Source: Phycisphaerae bacterium
GTDB taxonomy: Bacteria; Planctomycetota; Phycisphaerae; UBA1845
Assembly: GCA_024102815.1 (NCBI GenBank)
Contig: JAGFJJ010000069.1
Span: 78,950 to 142,949 of the forward strand
Length of the DNA: 64,000 nt
Direction of reading: 5' to 3'
A model generated the notes under the pieces. The model was not told the DNA's origin, searched no databases, and saw only the letters and a list, made by a program, of their open reading frames with translations. Position numbers and translations under genes: made by a program. Positions 1 through 8,796 of this stretch are shown piece by piece (position 1 is the first letter of the stretch; each line of letters starts with the position of its first letter).

Positions 1-1043
1 TGATTCTGCCGGCTCTTGGAGCGGGCGCGGCGGTCGCTCAGCCGGGGCCTGCCGCCTCGCCGGGCAGCGTGTCGGTGCCATCGGGTCCTGAAGCAACGGG
101 TTCAACAACTTCCGGCGGCGTTGGCGCACTGCCGCCCCCCGATGAACTGACTGCTCGGGAGGCCGTTCGCCAAGGCAACCAGTTGCTCAAGAAGGGCGAG
201 GCCCCTCAGGCGCTCGAATACTACGATCGTGCCGGGGAATTGGAGCCAGATGCTCCGCAGGTGCCTTTCGTGAAAGGGCTGGGATATTACGCTGAGGGCG
301 ATTACGAAGACGCCAGGCAGCAATTTGAAACGGCCGCGGCGGGCAGCGACGCGGACGTGGCCCTCGATGCGCTGTACAGTCTGGGCACGACCTATCATGC
401 AGAAGCCCTGGCGCCACAGGTCGACCCCAAGGCGGCGGTGGAGAAGCTAGAGGAGGCGATGCGGCGTTATCGCGCGGTTTTGAAGGATCGGCCGGACTTT
501 GAGCCGGCGCGGGACGCGGATCGCAAGGCCGCGCAGCTCCGCCGGATGATCCGCGAACAGCTCCTTGAACAACCGCAGCAACAGCAGCAGAATTCCGATT
601 CGCAGGAATCGGAGTCGCAGGAACAGCAGCAGCAGCAATCGGCGCAAAGCGATCAATCGCAAGAGAAGAAGCAGAAGGAGCAAGAGCAAGAACAGGGGCA
701 GTCATCCGAGCAGGAGGAGCAGTCCGAGCAACAGCAGCAGTCGCAGCCCCAGGACTCCCAAGAGCAAAGTGAATCTCAGCAGCAGTCCGCATCGCGGGAG
801 GAGCAGCAGGAAGAGCCCTCGCCGGAGTCGCAGCAGCAGTCAGAAGAATCGAGCGCGCAGCAGGATATGCCGCGGGAGTCGCAGGCCGCGAAGGCAACGG
901 AGCAGGAGAAGTCGGAACAGGCTACCCGAGAGCAGGCGGAGCGACGGCTTCGTGAGATGATGCAGGCGCAGCGGGAGCGCCAGGAGCGCCGCCGACAGCC
1001 GCCGTCGCAGGTCCCGATTAGTCCGGTGGAGAAAGACTGGTGA
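1..1043 (+). CDS. BatC-like TPR protein, 5' end outside the window
   Basis: The frame is already open at the first bases of the window and reads through an Ala-rich hydrophobic stretch ending in VAQPG, which looks like the end of an exported protein's signal peptide. The gene therefore probably begins upstream; the GTG at 69 is only an internal candidate. Two to three TPR-like helical pairs follow (for example the AVRQGNQLLKKGEAPQALEYY region), then a long Gln/Glu/Ser-rich tail ending in VEKDW. The stop overlaps the next start by four bases (GTGA). A TPR protein directly before batD and batE is the usual place of BatC in Bat (Bacteroides aerotolerance) operons, where VWA-domain BatA/BatB would lie further upstream. 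The family call comes from context; the TPRs and tail are seen directly. Confidence 0.75.
   Translation, partial: ILPALGAGAAVAQPGPAASPGSVSVPSGPEATGSTTSGGVGALPPPDELTAREAVRQGNQLLKKGEAPQALEYYDRAGELEPDAPQVPFVKGLGYYAEGDYEDARQQFETAAAGSDADVALDALYSLGTTYHAEALAPQVDPKAAVEKLEEAMRRYRAVLKDRPDFEPARDADRKAAQLRRMIREQLLEQPQQQQQNSDSQESESQEQQQQQSAQSDQSQEKKQKEQEQEQGQSSEQEEQSEQQQQSQPQDSQEQSESQQQSASREEQQEEPSPESQQQSEESSAQQDMPRESQAAKATEQEKSEQATREQAERRLREMMQAQRERQERRRQPPSQVPISPVEKDW
567..870 (+). repeat. Low-complexity Gln/Glu/Ser-coding tract
   Basis: CAG, CAA, GAG and AGC codons are strongly over-represented here and encode runs of Q broken by E and S. It is a coding low-complexity tract in the C-terminal half of the TPR protein, probably a disordered periplasmic tail. 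No fixed nucleotide repeat unit is present. Confidence 0.8.
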
Positions 1044-2857
1044 TCGGTCGCTGGTCGAGAGTTTTCGCGATTTGCGTCCTGACGGCGTTGGCGGGGGCGG
1101 CGACCGTTCGCGCACAGGAGGCGGGGGTTGAACTCCGTCTGGGCGCCACGACACTCGAGCCGGGCGAGGCCGTGGATGTGCAACTCATCTGCCGCAACAC
1201 CGGGCAGCCCGATGCCGCCCCGAAAGCCAATGTCCCAGACGGACTACGCCTGGAATTGACCAATCCCACGCCTTCCGTGTTTCAGTCGATGAGCTTCGTG
1301 AACGGGCGACAGACATCGACAGTCACGTATACCTATGCGATGCGGCTGACGGCGCTGAAGGAGGGCACGTACGAGCTTGGTCCGGTGGAGGTCCAGGCCG
1401 GGGGCGCTTCTTACCAGTCGGATCGGGTACGCGTGGTGGTCCAGGCGTCGGAAAGCGATCCGGGAATGCGCGGTGATCGCTTCATGTTTGCGGACATTAC
1501 GATCCACCCCAGGACTGTTTACATCTCCCAGACGGTGACAGCGTCCCTGACCATCGGCATGCGCAAGGTGGAAATCGGCGGGCGCACCTACCCGCTGGAT
1601 CTGATTCGCAACGTGCTTTCCTTGCGCGAATCGCAGCTTGGTGTTTTCGCGGATGGCAGCTACACGAAATCGGAGACACGAATCCGCGATTCCCAAGGGC
1701 AACTCCGCCTCTACGAGATATTCCGGATTCGCAAGGAGATCACGGCCGACCGGGTCGGGGAGCTTCAGGTCGGACCGGTATTCCTCAAGGCCGACTATCC
1801 GACACAACTGTCGCGAGACTGGTTCGGGCGACTGGAAGTCGCTTCCAGTCAGCGTGAGACAGCCCGGGCCGATGCCGTGACCGTCACGGTGCTTGCGCCG
1901 CCGGATGAAGGGCGTCCGGATTCGTTCAACGGCGCCATCGGCGTGTACACGATGCAGGTCGACGCGAAGCCGACCCATGTGGAACTGGGCCAGCCCGTGA
2001 CCCTCACGATCACAATCCAAGGGAACCCTCTGGAATCCGTTGCCGGTCCCGATCTGGCATCGCAGCCTGAACTCGCCAGCCGGTTCGACTTCACCGGCGA
2101 CGAGCTCATCGGAGACATCGAATCCGGTCAGAAGGTCTTTCGCCGGGCGGTTTTTCCGAGGCAGGTGGGAGAGCAGACAATCCCGTCGATAACCTGGTCG
2201 TTCTTCAACCCGGATGCTCAAACCTACACGGTCCTGCAAAGCGATCCGATCCCGATTACGGTGGATCCTTCGACGGCATCGTCCGCAACAGCGCTTGCCC
2301 CGATGACCGTCCCCGCATCGCGGGATTCCGGATCGACGGAACTCAAGCCGCTCTCCGGCGGCATCGCTCCCAACTACGTCGATCCGGAAGAGCTTCTCGA
2401 AAGTAATGACGTCGCATGGACGCCCGTCTGGACGGGGAGCGTGATCATCCCGCCCGCGTTATGGATGGGTCTGGCGCTCGTCGTGAGAAGGCGTCGGCGC
2501 CTCGAAGCGGATGCGGGACTGGCCCGGCGGAAGCGAGCGCGGCGTGCGGCGATGCGCCGCATGCAGGCGGCTTTGCACAACGGCCATGCCGGTGAGCAAC
2601 TCCAGAGACTGGCGGGTGCGCTGACCGGATTCGTGACCGATCGCCTGGATCTTCCGCCGGGCGAGGTTACGCCTGGAGATGTGCGCTGCGCGATGGTCGA
2701 ACATGGCGTCGATCTGCAGCTGGTTGACGAAGTCAGTGGGTTTCTTGAGCTGTGCGACGCGGCGCGTTACGCGCCCGGACAGACCTCCACCAGTCCTTCC
2801 GACGCCGCCAAACGGGTTCGGACCTGGGTGGATCGAATCGAGCGAGCTACGGCATGA
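1040..2857 (+). CDS. batD: BatD family protein
   Basis: The protein has 605 residues and starts with GTG overlapping the previous stop by four bases. An N-terminal signal peptide (about residues 1-25, ending near VRAQ) is followed by a long beta-rich extracytoplasmic region with repeated Ig-like segments (VELRLGATTLEPGEAVDVQL, later THVELGQPVTLTITIQGNP). One transmembrane segment at about residues 460-482 is followed by an Arg-rich stop-transfer run and a cytoplasmic helical tail. This architecture and the TPR neighbours on both sides match BatD (oxygen-tolerance) proteins, which are thought to form a membrane complex with the VWA proteins BatA/B; the biochemical role of the family is poorly defined. 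Translational coupling on both sides supports a single operon. Confidence 0.85.
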   Translation: MIGRWSRVFAICVLTALAGAATVRAQEAGVELRLGATTLEPGEAVDVQLICRNTGQPDAAPKANVPDGLRLELTNPTPSVFQSMSFVNGRQTSTVTYTYAMRLTALKEGTYELGPVEVQAGGASYQSDRVRVVVQASESDPGMRGDRFMFADITIHPRTVYISQTVTASLTIGMRKVEIGGRTYPLDLIRNVLSLRESQLGVFADGSYTKSETRIRDSQGQLRLYEIFRIRKEITADRVGELQVGPVFLKADYPTQLSRDWFGRLEVASSQRETARADAVTVTVLAPPDEGRPDSFNGAIGVYTMQVDAKPTHVELGQPVTLTITIQGNPLESVAGPDLASQPELASRFDFTGDELIGDIESGQKVFRRAVFPRQVGEQTIPSITWSFFNPDAQTYTVLQSDPIPITVDPSTASSATALAPMTVPASRDSGSTELKPLSGGIAPNYVDPEELLESNDVAWTPVWTGSVIIPPALWMGLALVVRRRRRLEADAGLARRKRARRAAMRRMQAALHNGHAGEQLQRLAGALTGFVTDRLDLPPGEVTPGDVRCAMVEHGVDLQLVDEVSGFLELCDAARYAPGQTSTSPSDAAKRVRTWVDRIERATA

Positions 2858-3771
2858 TGCACGTTGGAACAATCGGGGACGTTCCGCGGAAGCTGGTTGC
2901 CGGGCTTCTGGTGAGCCTGCTTTGGGGTGGGTTCTCCTGCGCCGAACCCCAGCCGCTCGCGACCGCCTCGACGGATCTTCAAGCCATGCTCAACCGGGCC
3001 GTCACCGCGTTCGAACAAGCACAGGCAGAGCAGGATGACAACCCGGAGCGCGCTCGCCAGCTCTTCCGCTCCGCAGCGCAGGCATTCGAGGCCATCGTCG
3101 CTGCCGGGGTTCATAACGGGCGAATCGAATACAATCTCGGGAACGCCTATTTTCAGGCAGGGGACATCGGCCGGGCGATTCTCCATTACCGCCGTGCGCA
3201 GGAATACCGCCCTCGCGATCCGCTGATTATGGAGAATCTCCGCGAGGCGCAATCCCGCAGCCTGACCACGATCCGGCCCTCCTCGCGTTCAGCGATGCTG
3301 CACAGCATCTTCTTCTGGCACTACCAGACGAGCGCCGGCGAGCGCCTGATGGCGGGGGCGTTCTGCTGGGTCGGCCTCTGGTTCCTGCTGGCATTGCGCG
3401 TACTGGTGCCGTGGCGATGGACCGTGGTGGCGGCCGGGATCCTCGGATTCGTTTGCCTGGTAAGTCTGGGATCGGCCGCCGCGACACGCTGGGAAAATCG
3501 GCATGCCCCGGCAGGGGTCGTGCTCGATCACGACGTGACCGTATACAAGGGCCCAGGGAAGACCTACCAGCGCCAGTTTGAGCAGCCATTGCAGCCAGGT
3601 GTGGAGTTCACCGTGCGTGAGCGCCGTGCCGGCTGGTGGAACGTCGAGCTTGCGGACGGTAATCGTGGCTGGATCGAGTCCGAGCAGGCGGCCCTGGTCA
3701 CGCCGGAGCAGGATACGGCCTCTCTTGCAATGAGCTCCCCGACGCCACTGCCTCGCCCCGAGCGGGAATAA
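2854..3771 (+). CDS. batE: BatE-like TPR and SH3 domain membrane protein
   Basis: The start is the ATG that overlaps the batD stop (ATGA); a longer frame from 2752 lies inside batD. The 305-residue product has a signal peptide, a TPR region at about residues 30-130 (IEYNLGNAYFQAGDIGRAIL), two hydrophobic helices at about 155-212, and a bacterial SH3-type domain at about 222-285 (VTVYKGPGKTYQRQFEQPL, ending in GWIESEQAAL). TPR, membrane helices and SH3 in this order are characteristic of BatE. It closes the Bat operon; the next gene begins after about 100 bases. The SH3 domain probably binds peptidoglycan or a partner protein, by analogy. Confidence 0.85.
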   Translation: MMHVGTIGDVPRKLVAGLLVSLLWGGFSCAEPQPLATASTDLQAMLNRAVTAFEQAQAEQDDNPERARQLFRSAAQAFEAIVAAGVHNGRIEYNLGNAYFQAGDIGRAILHYRRAQEYRPRDPLIMENLREAQSRSLTTIRPSSRSAMLHSIFFWHYQTSAGERLMAGAFCWVGLWFLLALRVLVPWRWTVVAAGILGFVCLVSLGSAAATRWENRHAPAGVVLDHDVTVYKGPGKTYQRQFEQPLQPGVEFTVRERRAGWWNVELADGNRGWIESEQAALVTPEQDTASLAMSSPTPLPRPERE

Positions 3772-3877
3772 TGCCCCATCTGGTATGTTCTAAGGGTGGT
3801 ATTCAGTAGAATCGCGATTGAGCGAGCAGCCTGCGGGAGCGTGAGCAGGGCGGTAATCACAGGTCGAGGGGGCGGGC

Positions 3878-4387
3878 ATGACGGGACGGGTCGGCAAGGC
3901 GATCGCGATTCTCAGCCTGATTCTCCTGCCGCTGGCGGGCTCCCTCTGGTACCGAAGCCACACGCCCACCTGGTCGCGCTCGGATGTCACGCCGTACAAG
4001 TCGATGTGGGTCTACCTCAACAACGGCATCTGCACGATCGAGATTCTGGACATGCCCACGTCGATCGCGGGCAAGAGCGAGTTCGCTGCGCCACTGACAC
4101 GCGATCCACGGCCGATCAAGGCCAGCATCCTGATGACGTCGCGGCGTCATGGGCCCTATCGAACGACATGGATCGTGTTCCCGCTCTGGCTCGTTACCGC
4201 GACGCTGGCGCTGTTGGGCTCGGTGCCGCTGGCCTACGGTCCCGTGCTGCGATTCATCCGCGTTCGGCGGGGATGCTGCATCGAATGTGGCTACAACCTG
4301 TACGGCAACCGCAGCGGACGTTGCTCGGAATGCGGAACACCGTTCGCCCGCCCGGGACGCCGGAGCGTGCGCCGCGCGGTCCACTGA
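3878..4387 (+). CDS. Two-helix membrane protein with C-terminal zinc ribbon
   Basis: The 169-residue protein has a first transmembrane helix near residues 7-25, an extracytoplasmic loop of about 70 residues, a second helix at about 97-122, and a cytoplasmic C-terminal C4 zinc ribbon at about 133-152 (CIECGYNLYG, then CSECG). The layout and the CGYxLxG ribbon recur widely in Planctomycetota proteins of unknown function. No catalytic motif was recognised. A TAGAAT sequence at 3807-3812 could be a -10 box but has no matching -35. The function is unknown; the ribbon might mediate protein contacts or metal binding. Confidence 0.75.
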   Translation: MTGRVGKAIAILSLILLPLAGSLWYRSHTPTWSRSDVTPYKSMWVYLNNGICTIEILDMPTSIAGKSEFAAPLTRDPRPIKASILMTSRRHGPYRTTWIVFPLWLVTATLALLGSVPLAYGPVLRFIRVRRGCCIECGYNLYGNRSGRCSECGTPFARPGRRSVRRAVH

Positions 4388-4419
4388 CGCCTCAGGCAGG
4401 GGTCCGCACGACCCGCAAC

Positions 4420-4447
4420 TTGACGCCCGATCGTGCCATCCTATCCT
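4420..4447 (+). promoter_or_regulatory. Sigma-70-type promoter for the aldehyde dehydrogenase gene
   Basis: TTGACG (4420-4425) and TATCCT (4442-4447) are separated by 16 bases and match the consensus at 5/6 and 4/6 positions. Transcription would start near 4454, giving a leader of about 45 bases that contains GAGAGG before the ATG at 4499. Confidence 0.5.
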
Positions 4448-4498
4448 TGCGCCCGACTGGAAGCGCCATCGTTCTGCGTTCATGGTTGAGAGGTAGTC

Positions 4499-6022
4499 AT
4501 GAAAGATCTGCTGAAAAAACTGGGCATCGAGGATATCAATTCCGGCGGCTTCTGTGGCGAGTGGTGCGGAAGCGGCGATCGACTTGAGGTCGCTTCCCCG
4601 ATTGACGGGTCAATTCTCGGGGGCGTTCGGCAATGCACGGCGGCCGATTTTGAGCGCATCGTCTCCCGGGCACATGAGGCCTTCTTGAAGTGGCGGACTG
4701 TCCCGGCCCCGGTTCGCGGTGAAACCATCCGCCGACTGGGAAACGCTCTTCGGGATGTCAAGAAGGAACTCGGCGCGTTGGTCACGTTGGAGATGGGCAA
4801 GATCCGGGCTGAGGGCGAAGGCGAAGTCCAGGAGATGATTGACATTTGCGATTTTGCCGTGGGGCTGTCGCGGCAGCTCTACGGGCTCACCATGCAATCC
4901 GAACGGCCTCTCCACCGCATGTTTGAGCAATGGCATCCGCTCGGCGTGGTGGGCGTGATCAGCGCATTCAATTTCCCCGTGGCGGTCTGGTCGTGGAACA
5001 CGGCGCTGGCCGCGGTATGCGGCGATTCGGTCATCTGGAAACCGTCCTCGCAGACCCCTCTCACGGCCATCGCTTGTACGAAGATCGCGGAAAGCGTGTG
5101 CCGGGATACCGGTGCCGACCCGGCTTTGTTCTCGCTCACCATCGGTCCGGGCCGGTCGGTCGGAGAAATGCTTCTCAACGATCGCCGCATCCCGCTCGTC
5201 TCGGCCACGGGCAGTTGCAGCATGGGATATCGGGTCGGCGAGGTGGTCGGAAAGCGCCTCGGCCGGACGATTCTCGAACTTGGCGGCAACAACGCCATCA
5301 TCGTCTCTTCCAAGGCCGACATGGACATGGCTGTGCGGGCGATTCTCTTCGGTGCCGTCGGAACCGCGGGGCAGCGCTGTACATCAACACGGCGTATCAT
5401 TGTTCATGAGTCCGTGCGGGACGATCTGGTGAATCGCCTGGTCGCCGCCTACAAGCAGGTGCCGATCGGAAATCCGCTCGACGAAGGCACGCTGATGGGG
5501 CCGCTCATCAACAAGAAGGCGGTCGACGACATGATGAATGCTCTCGTTCGGCTCAAAGAAGAGGGCGGCGAGGTGCTCTACGGCGGCGAGGAACTCTCCG
5601 GCGACAAGTATCCCGGCGGATGCTACGTCACGCCCTGCATCGCCGCGGCAAAGAACGAGTTCAAGATCGTGCAGGAGGAGACTTTCGCCCCAATTCTGTA
5701 CATCATTCCCTACCGCGACATTAACGAAGCCGTCGCATTGCACAACGGCGTTCCGCAGGGCTTAAGCTCGGCGATCTTCACCCGCGATCTGCTGGAGGCG
5801 GAGCGTTTCCTCAGCGCGGCCGGCAGCGACTGCGGCATCGCCAACGTCAACATCGGCACAAGCGGCGCGGAAATCGGCGGGGCGTTCGGCGGCGAAAAGG
5901 AAACGGGCGGCGGACGCGAGAGCGGCTCCGATTCCTGGAAGGCCTACATGCGCCGCCAGACAAACACGATCAATTACTCCGCAGAGCTGCCCCTGGCGCA
6001 GGGCATCAAGTTTGGAGATTGA
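4499..6022 (+). CDS. ALDH7-family aldehyde dehydrogenase (aminoadipate-semialdehyde dehydrogenase-like)
   Basis: The 507-residue protein is a full-length NAD(P)-dependent aldehyde dehydrogenase. The catalytic Glu is at about 260 in [11 protein letters not shown] and the catalytic Cys at about 294 in [12 protein letters not shown], the normal spacing. ELGGNN, SDCGIVNVN-like [29 protein letters not shown] and the tail LPLAQGIKF are diagnostic of the ALDH7 (antiquitin/AmaB/Pcd) group, which oxidises L-2-aminoadipate 6-semialdehyde to aminoadipate in lysine degradation and also acts on betaine or lipid aldehydes. No other lysine-catabolism gene lies in the window, so the physiological substrate is open. 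It has its own promoter at 4420-4447. Confidence 0.9.
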   Translation: MKDLLKKLGIEDINSGGFCGEWCGSGDRLEVASPIDGSILGGVRQCTAADFERIVSRAHEAFLKWRTVPAPVRGETIRRLGNALRDVKKELGALVTLEMGKIRAEGEGEVQEMIDICDFAVGLSRQLYGLTMQSERPLHRMFEQWHPLGVVGVISAFNFPVAVWSWNTALAAVCGDSVIWKPSSQTPLTAIACTKIAESVCRDTGADPALFSLTIGPGRSVGEMLLNDRRIPLVSATGSCSMGYRVGEVVGKRLGRTILELGGNNAIIVSSKADMDMAVRAILFGAVGTAGQRCTSTRRIIVHESVRDDLVNRLVAAYKQVPIGNPLDEGTLMGPLINKKAVDDMMNALVRLKEEGGEVLYGGEELSGDKYPGGCYVTPCIAAAKNEFKIVQEETFAPILYIIPYRDINEAVALHNGVPQGLSSAIFTRDLLEAERFLSAAGSDCGIANVNIGTSGAEIGGAFGGEKETGGGRESGSDSWKAYMRRQTNTINYSAELPLAQGIKFGD

Positions 6023-6101
6023 GCCAGCGATGCGAGCCGGGGGCTTCGACCGGCGCGGACTCTCGAGCCCCGGTGCAGCGAACAGAGAGGATTCAAAAGG
6101 C

Positions 6102-7025
6102 ATGAGTTCCTCGGGCGAGATCATCCAAGGCGACTGCATCAAGGGAATGGCCGACCTCGAAGAGGGTAGCGTCGATCTCGTCTTTGCCGATCCGCCGTTC
6201 AACATCGGGTACAAGTACGACGTCTACGACGATCGCCGCGCGGCCGAGGAATACCTCGACTGGTCGCGGCAGTGGATCGAAGGTGTCAAGCGCGTACTCA
6301 AGCCCAATGGCACGTTCTGGCTGGCCATCGGCGACGAATTCGCAGCCGAGCTCAAGGTGCTTTGCACCCGCGACTTGGGCCTTCATTGCCGAAGCTGGGT
6401 CGTGTGGTTCTATACCTTCGGCGTGCACTGCAAGACCAAGTTCACCCGCAGCCACGCCCACCTGTTTCACTTCGTGAAGGATCGCAAGAAGTTCACCTTC
6501 AACGCCAAGGACGTGCGCGTGCCGTCGGCGCGGGAGCTGGTTTACGGCGACAAGCGGGCCGTGGAGGGCGGCCGCAGCCCCGACGACACCTGGATGATGG
6601 CCCCGGTGCTCCCGCCGGAGGTGCCCACCAAGGATGGCTTTGTGCTCCGCCCGCAGGACATCCCCGAGCGCTTCCCGCCGGAAAGCGACACCTGGTACTT
6701 TTCCCGGGTGGCAGGCACGTTTAACGAGCGCCGCGGCTGGCACGGCTGCCAGATGCCCGAGCAGCTCCTCGGCCGGATCATCCGGGCGTGCTCGAACGAG
6801 GGGGATCTGGTGCTCGATCCGTTTGTGGGAAGTGGTACGACGTTGGCGGTTGCCAAGAAGCTCAACCGGAGGTACGCCGGATTCGAAATATCGCAGTCGT
6901 ACGCCAAGCTGGCTCGAGCCCGGCTTGCTCAAATCAAGCCCGGCGATGCCCTGAAGGGGCCGGCCAATCCCGTGGAAAGCGCCCCAAAAACCAAGAACGG
7001 GCGGCGACTCAAACGCGTCGGATAG
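6102..7025 (+). CDS. Beta-class site-specific DNA methyltransferase (N6-adenine or N4-cytosine)
   Basis: The ATG at 6102 follows GAGAGG by 11 bases and begins a 307-residue protein whose first conserved block ([12 protein letters not shown]) is only a few residues in; the frame open from 6012 would overlap the previous gene. The catalytic motif IV, DPPF, is at residues 30-33, and the SAM-binding motif [10 protein letters not shown], is at about 239-247 near the C-terminus. This permuted order defines the beta class, which includes HinfI- and CcrM-like enzymes. No restriction endonuclease gene flanks it, so it looks like an orphan enzyme. The recognition sequence cannot be read from the protein. 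Confidence 0.88.
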   Translation: MSSSGEIIQGDCIKGMADLEEGSVDLVFADPPFNIGYKYDVYDDRRAAEEYLDWSRQWIEGVKRVLKPNGTFWLAIGDEFAAELKVLCTRDLGLHCRSWVVWFYTFGVHCKTKFTRSHAHLFHFVKDRKKFTFNAKDVRVPSARELVYGDKRAVEGGRSPDDTWMMAPVLPPEVPTKDGFVLRPQDIPERFPPESDTWYFSRVAGTFNERRGWHGCQMPEQLLGRIIRACSNEGDLVLDPFVGSGTTLAVAKKLNRRYAGFEISQSYAKLARARLAQIKPGDALKGPANPVESAPKTKNGRRLKRVG

Positions 7026-7117
7026 TTACCGTCGCGATAACCTGACGACAACTTCTGGCAAACAGGATGCTGGTGGGCGAGAGGGATGCCGGCTTAAGAT
7101 TGCGGCGGTAGATCATC

Positions 7118-8404
7118 ATGCGTCTTCTCTCCGTCGAAACCTTCAAGCTCGGGCTGCACAACCTGCGGCTGCACAAGCTGCGCTCGTTTCTTACCTCGTT
7201 GGGCATCATTTTCGGTGTGGCCGCGGTGATCTGCATGTTGTCGATCAGCGAGGGGGCGTCGGCCGACGAACTCCGCATGCTCGAGCTGCTCGGTACGAAG
7301 AACATCATTGTCAACTCGGTCAAGCCGCCGCAGACCCGCGAGGTTGCCCAGGGCAACACCAACCTCGTCGAATATGGGATTACCACGGCCGATCTGGACA
7401 TCATCGAGGCAACGGTTCCCCACGTGGCTGCCGTCGTGCCTCTCAAGACCGTTTCGTACCGCGTCCGTCGCGGAGAGCGGCAGGCCCCGATCGACGTCGT
7501 GGGCACCACGCCGGAGTTTTTCGGCACCATCAACGTCTCGGTGAACCGCGGACGGGCGATTACCGACGAGGACATGCTCGAGAAGAAGAATGTCTGTGTC
7601 ATCGGGGAAGAGATCGCCCGAGAGCTTTTCCCCTTCAGCGATCCTCTGGGCGAGACGATCCTGGCCGATCAGTTTCCGTCGGCCGTGCCGTTCGTCGTCG
7701 TGGGCGTGTTGAATTCAGTCCTCACCGCGGGAACTCCCGCCAAGGGCGTGGAGGATCGCAACCTCAACCGGGATGTCCTTGTTCCGCTCACGACCGCCCG
7801 CGCCCAGTTCAGCGACACGACTCGGCGGGTCGGTTCCGGTTCCCGCGAATTCATCAAGATGCAGTTTTCCGGTGTGTATGTGGCGGCGGACAAGATCGAA
7901 CATGTATTGCCCGTTTCGCGGATGGTCCAGCGCGTATTCGAACATGCCCACGACAAAGCCGACTACGAGATCAAGGTTCCCCTGGAACGTCTGGAGCAGG
8001 CCAAGCGGAAGAAACGGAACAATCAGATCGTCCTCGGGTTCATCGCCGGGATCTCCCTGCTGGTGGGTGGCATCGGCATCATGAACATCATGCTGGCCAC
8101 AGTGACGGAGCGGACGCGCGAGATTGGGATCCGCCGGGCGCTGGGCGCCAAGCAACGCGACATTACGGTCCAGTTCCTCGTGGAGACGGTCGTACTGTCC
8201 ACCGGGGGCGGATTGCTGGGCGTTGCGTTGGGCGTGGGCGGCTCACACATCGTCTCCGGCATTGCCGGCTGGCAGACGATCGTCAGTGGGTGGTCGGTGG
8301 CGGTAAGCTTCAGCCTTTCGGTGCTGGTGGGAATTTTGTTCGGCATGTATCCGGCAATGTCGGCCGCGCGCCTCGATCCGATCGAAGCGCTTCGCCATGA
8401 GTAA
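7118..8404 (+). CDS. MacB/FtsX-type ABC transporter permease
   Basis: The 428-residue protein has the MacB permease topology: one transmembrane helix at about 22-45 (FLTSLGIIFGVAAVI), a large periplasmic MacB_PCD-like domain, and three C-terminal helices beginning near residue 304. The signature MNIMLATVTERTREIGIRRA and the ending DPIEALRHE are characteristic of FtsX-like lipoprotein, macrolide or peptide exporters. There is no adjacent ATPase or adaptor gene: upstream is the DNA methyltransferase and downstream the sigma factor. It must share an ATPase encoded elsewhere, possibly one like that at 59135-59956 (inference). Confidence 0.88.
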   Translation: MRLLSVETFKLGLHNLRLHKLRSFLTSLGIIFGVAAVICMLSISEGASADELRMLELLGTKNIIVNSVKPPQTREVAQGNTNLVEYGITTADLDIIEATVPHVAAVVPLKTVSYRVRRGERQAPIDVVGTTPEFFGTINVSVNRGRAITDEDMLEKKNVCVIGEEIARELFPFSDPLGETILADQFPSAVPFVVVGVLNSVLTAGTPAKGVEDRNLNRDVLVPLTTARAQFSDTTRRVGSGSREFIKMQFSGVYVAADKIEHVLPVSRMVQRVFEHAHDKADYEIKVPLERLEQAKRKKRNNQIVLGFIAGISLLVGGIGIMNIMLATVTERTREIGIRRALGAKQRDITVQFLVETVVLSTGGGLLGVALGVGGSHIVSGIAGWQTIVSGWSVAVSFSLSVLVGILFGMYPAMSAARLDPIEALRHE

Positions 8405-8796
8405 TTCCGCCCGGTTTTCCCCAATCTACTTCGATTGCCTGGTCCGACCGGACACTTGGTGTGATAAAGTCAATCTTGGCTTGAGCAGAACGCAGAATGC
8501 TCAATTCTGCGTTGTCCGGCGCGGTCAAGAGCGGTTCAGTTGTTCATCGGGCCGGTTTGTGGTATACTTCGTTTGCAGTTGGTTCCCCCGCCCAAGTTGA
8601 ATCCCCTGTAACAGGCTGGTTTCGCAGCCGAGCGAACGGTCCGGCGCTGGACGATTCGTCCTGCGTTGTAAGAAGTTGTGCGCCCGATGCGCCACCGGAC
8701 AGTGACGCGCATCGTATTATTACGGGTCGATGCCGTTGGAGACGCGCATTCGACCGGGCGTCTGCGTCAAAGAAACGAACAGGAAGGAGGGAAATC
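8405..8796. other. Intergenic region ahead of the sigma factor gene
   Basis: This 392-base gap has no convincing gene. It contains the promoter at 8540-8568 and a leader of roughly 220 bases before the ATG at 8797. An ORF extends upstream of 8797 in the sigma-factor frame, but it crosses the promoter and its residues show no family features. Confidence 0.6.
8540..8568 (+). promoter_or_regulatory. Sigma-70-type promoter of the sigma factor gene
   Basis: TTGTTC (8540-8545) and TATACT (8563-8568) are separated by exactly 17 bases, matching 4/6 (TTG and C) and 5/6 consensus positions respectively. The start point would fall near 8575. Confidence 0.6.

Noticed and set aside
567..870. CAG-rich tract as a CRISPR or microsatellite
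   Set aside because: There are no evenly spaced repeats or spacers; it codes for a Q/E/S-rich tail in frame with the TPR protein.
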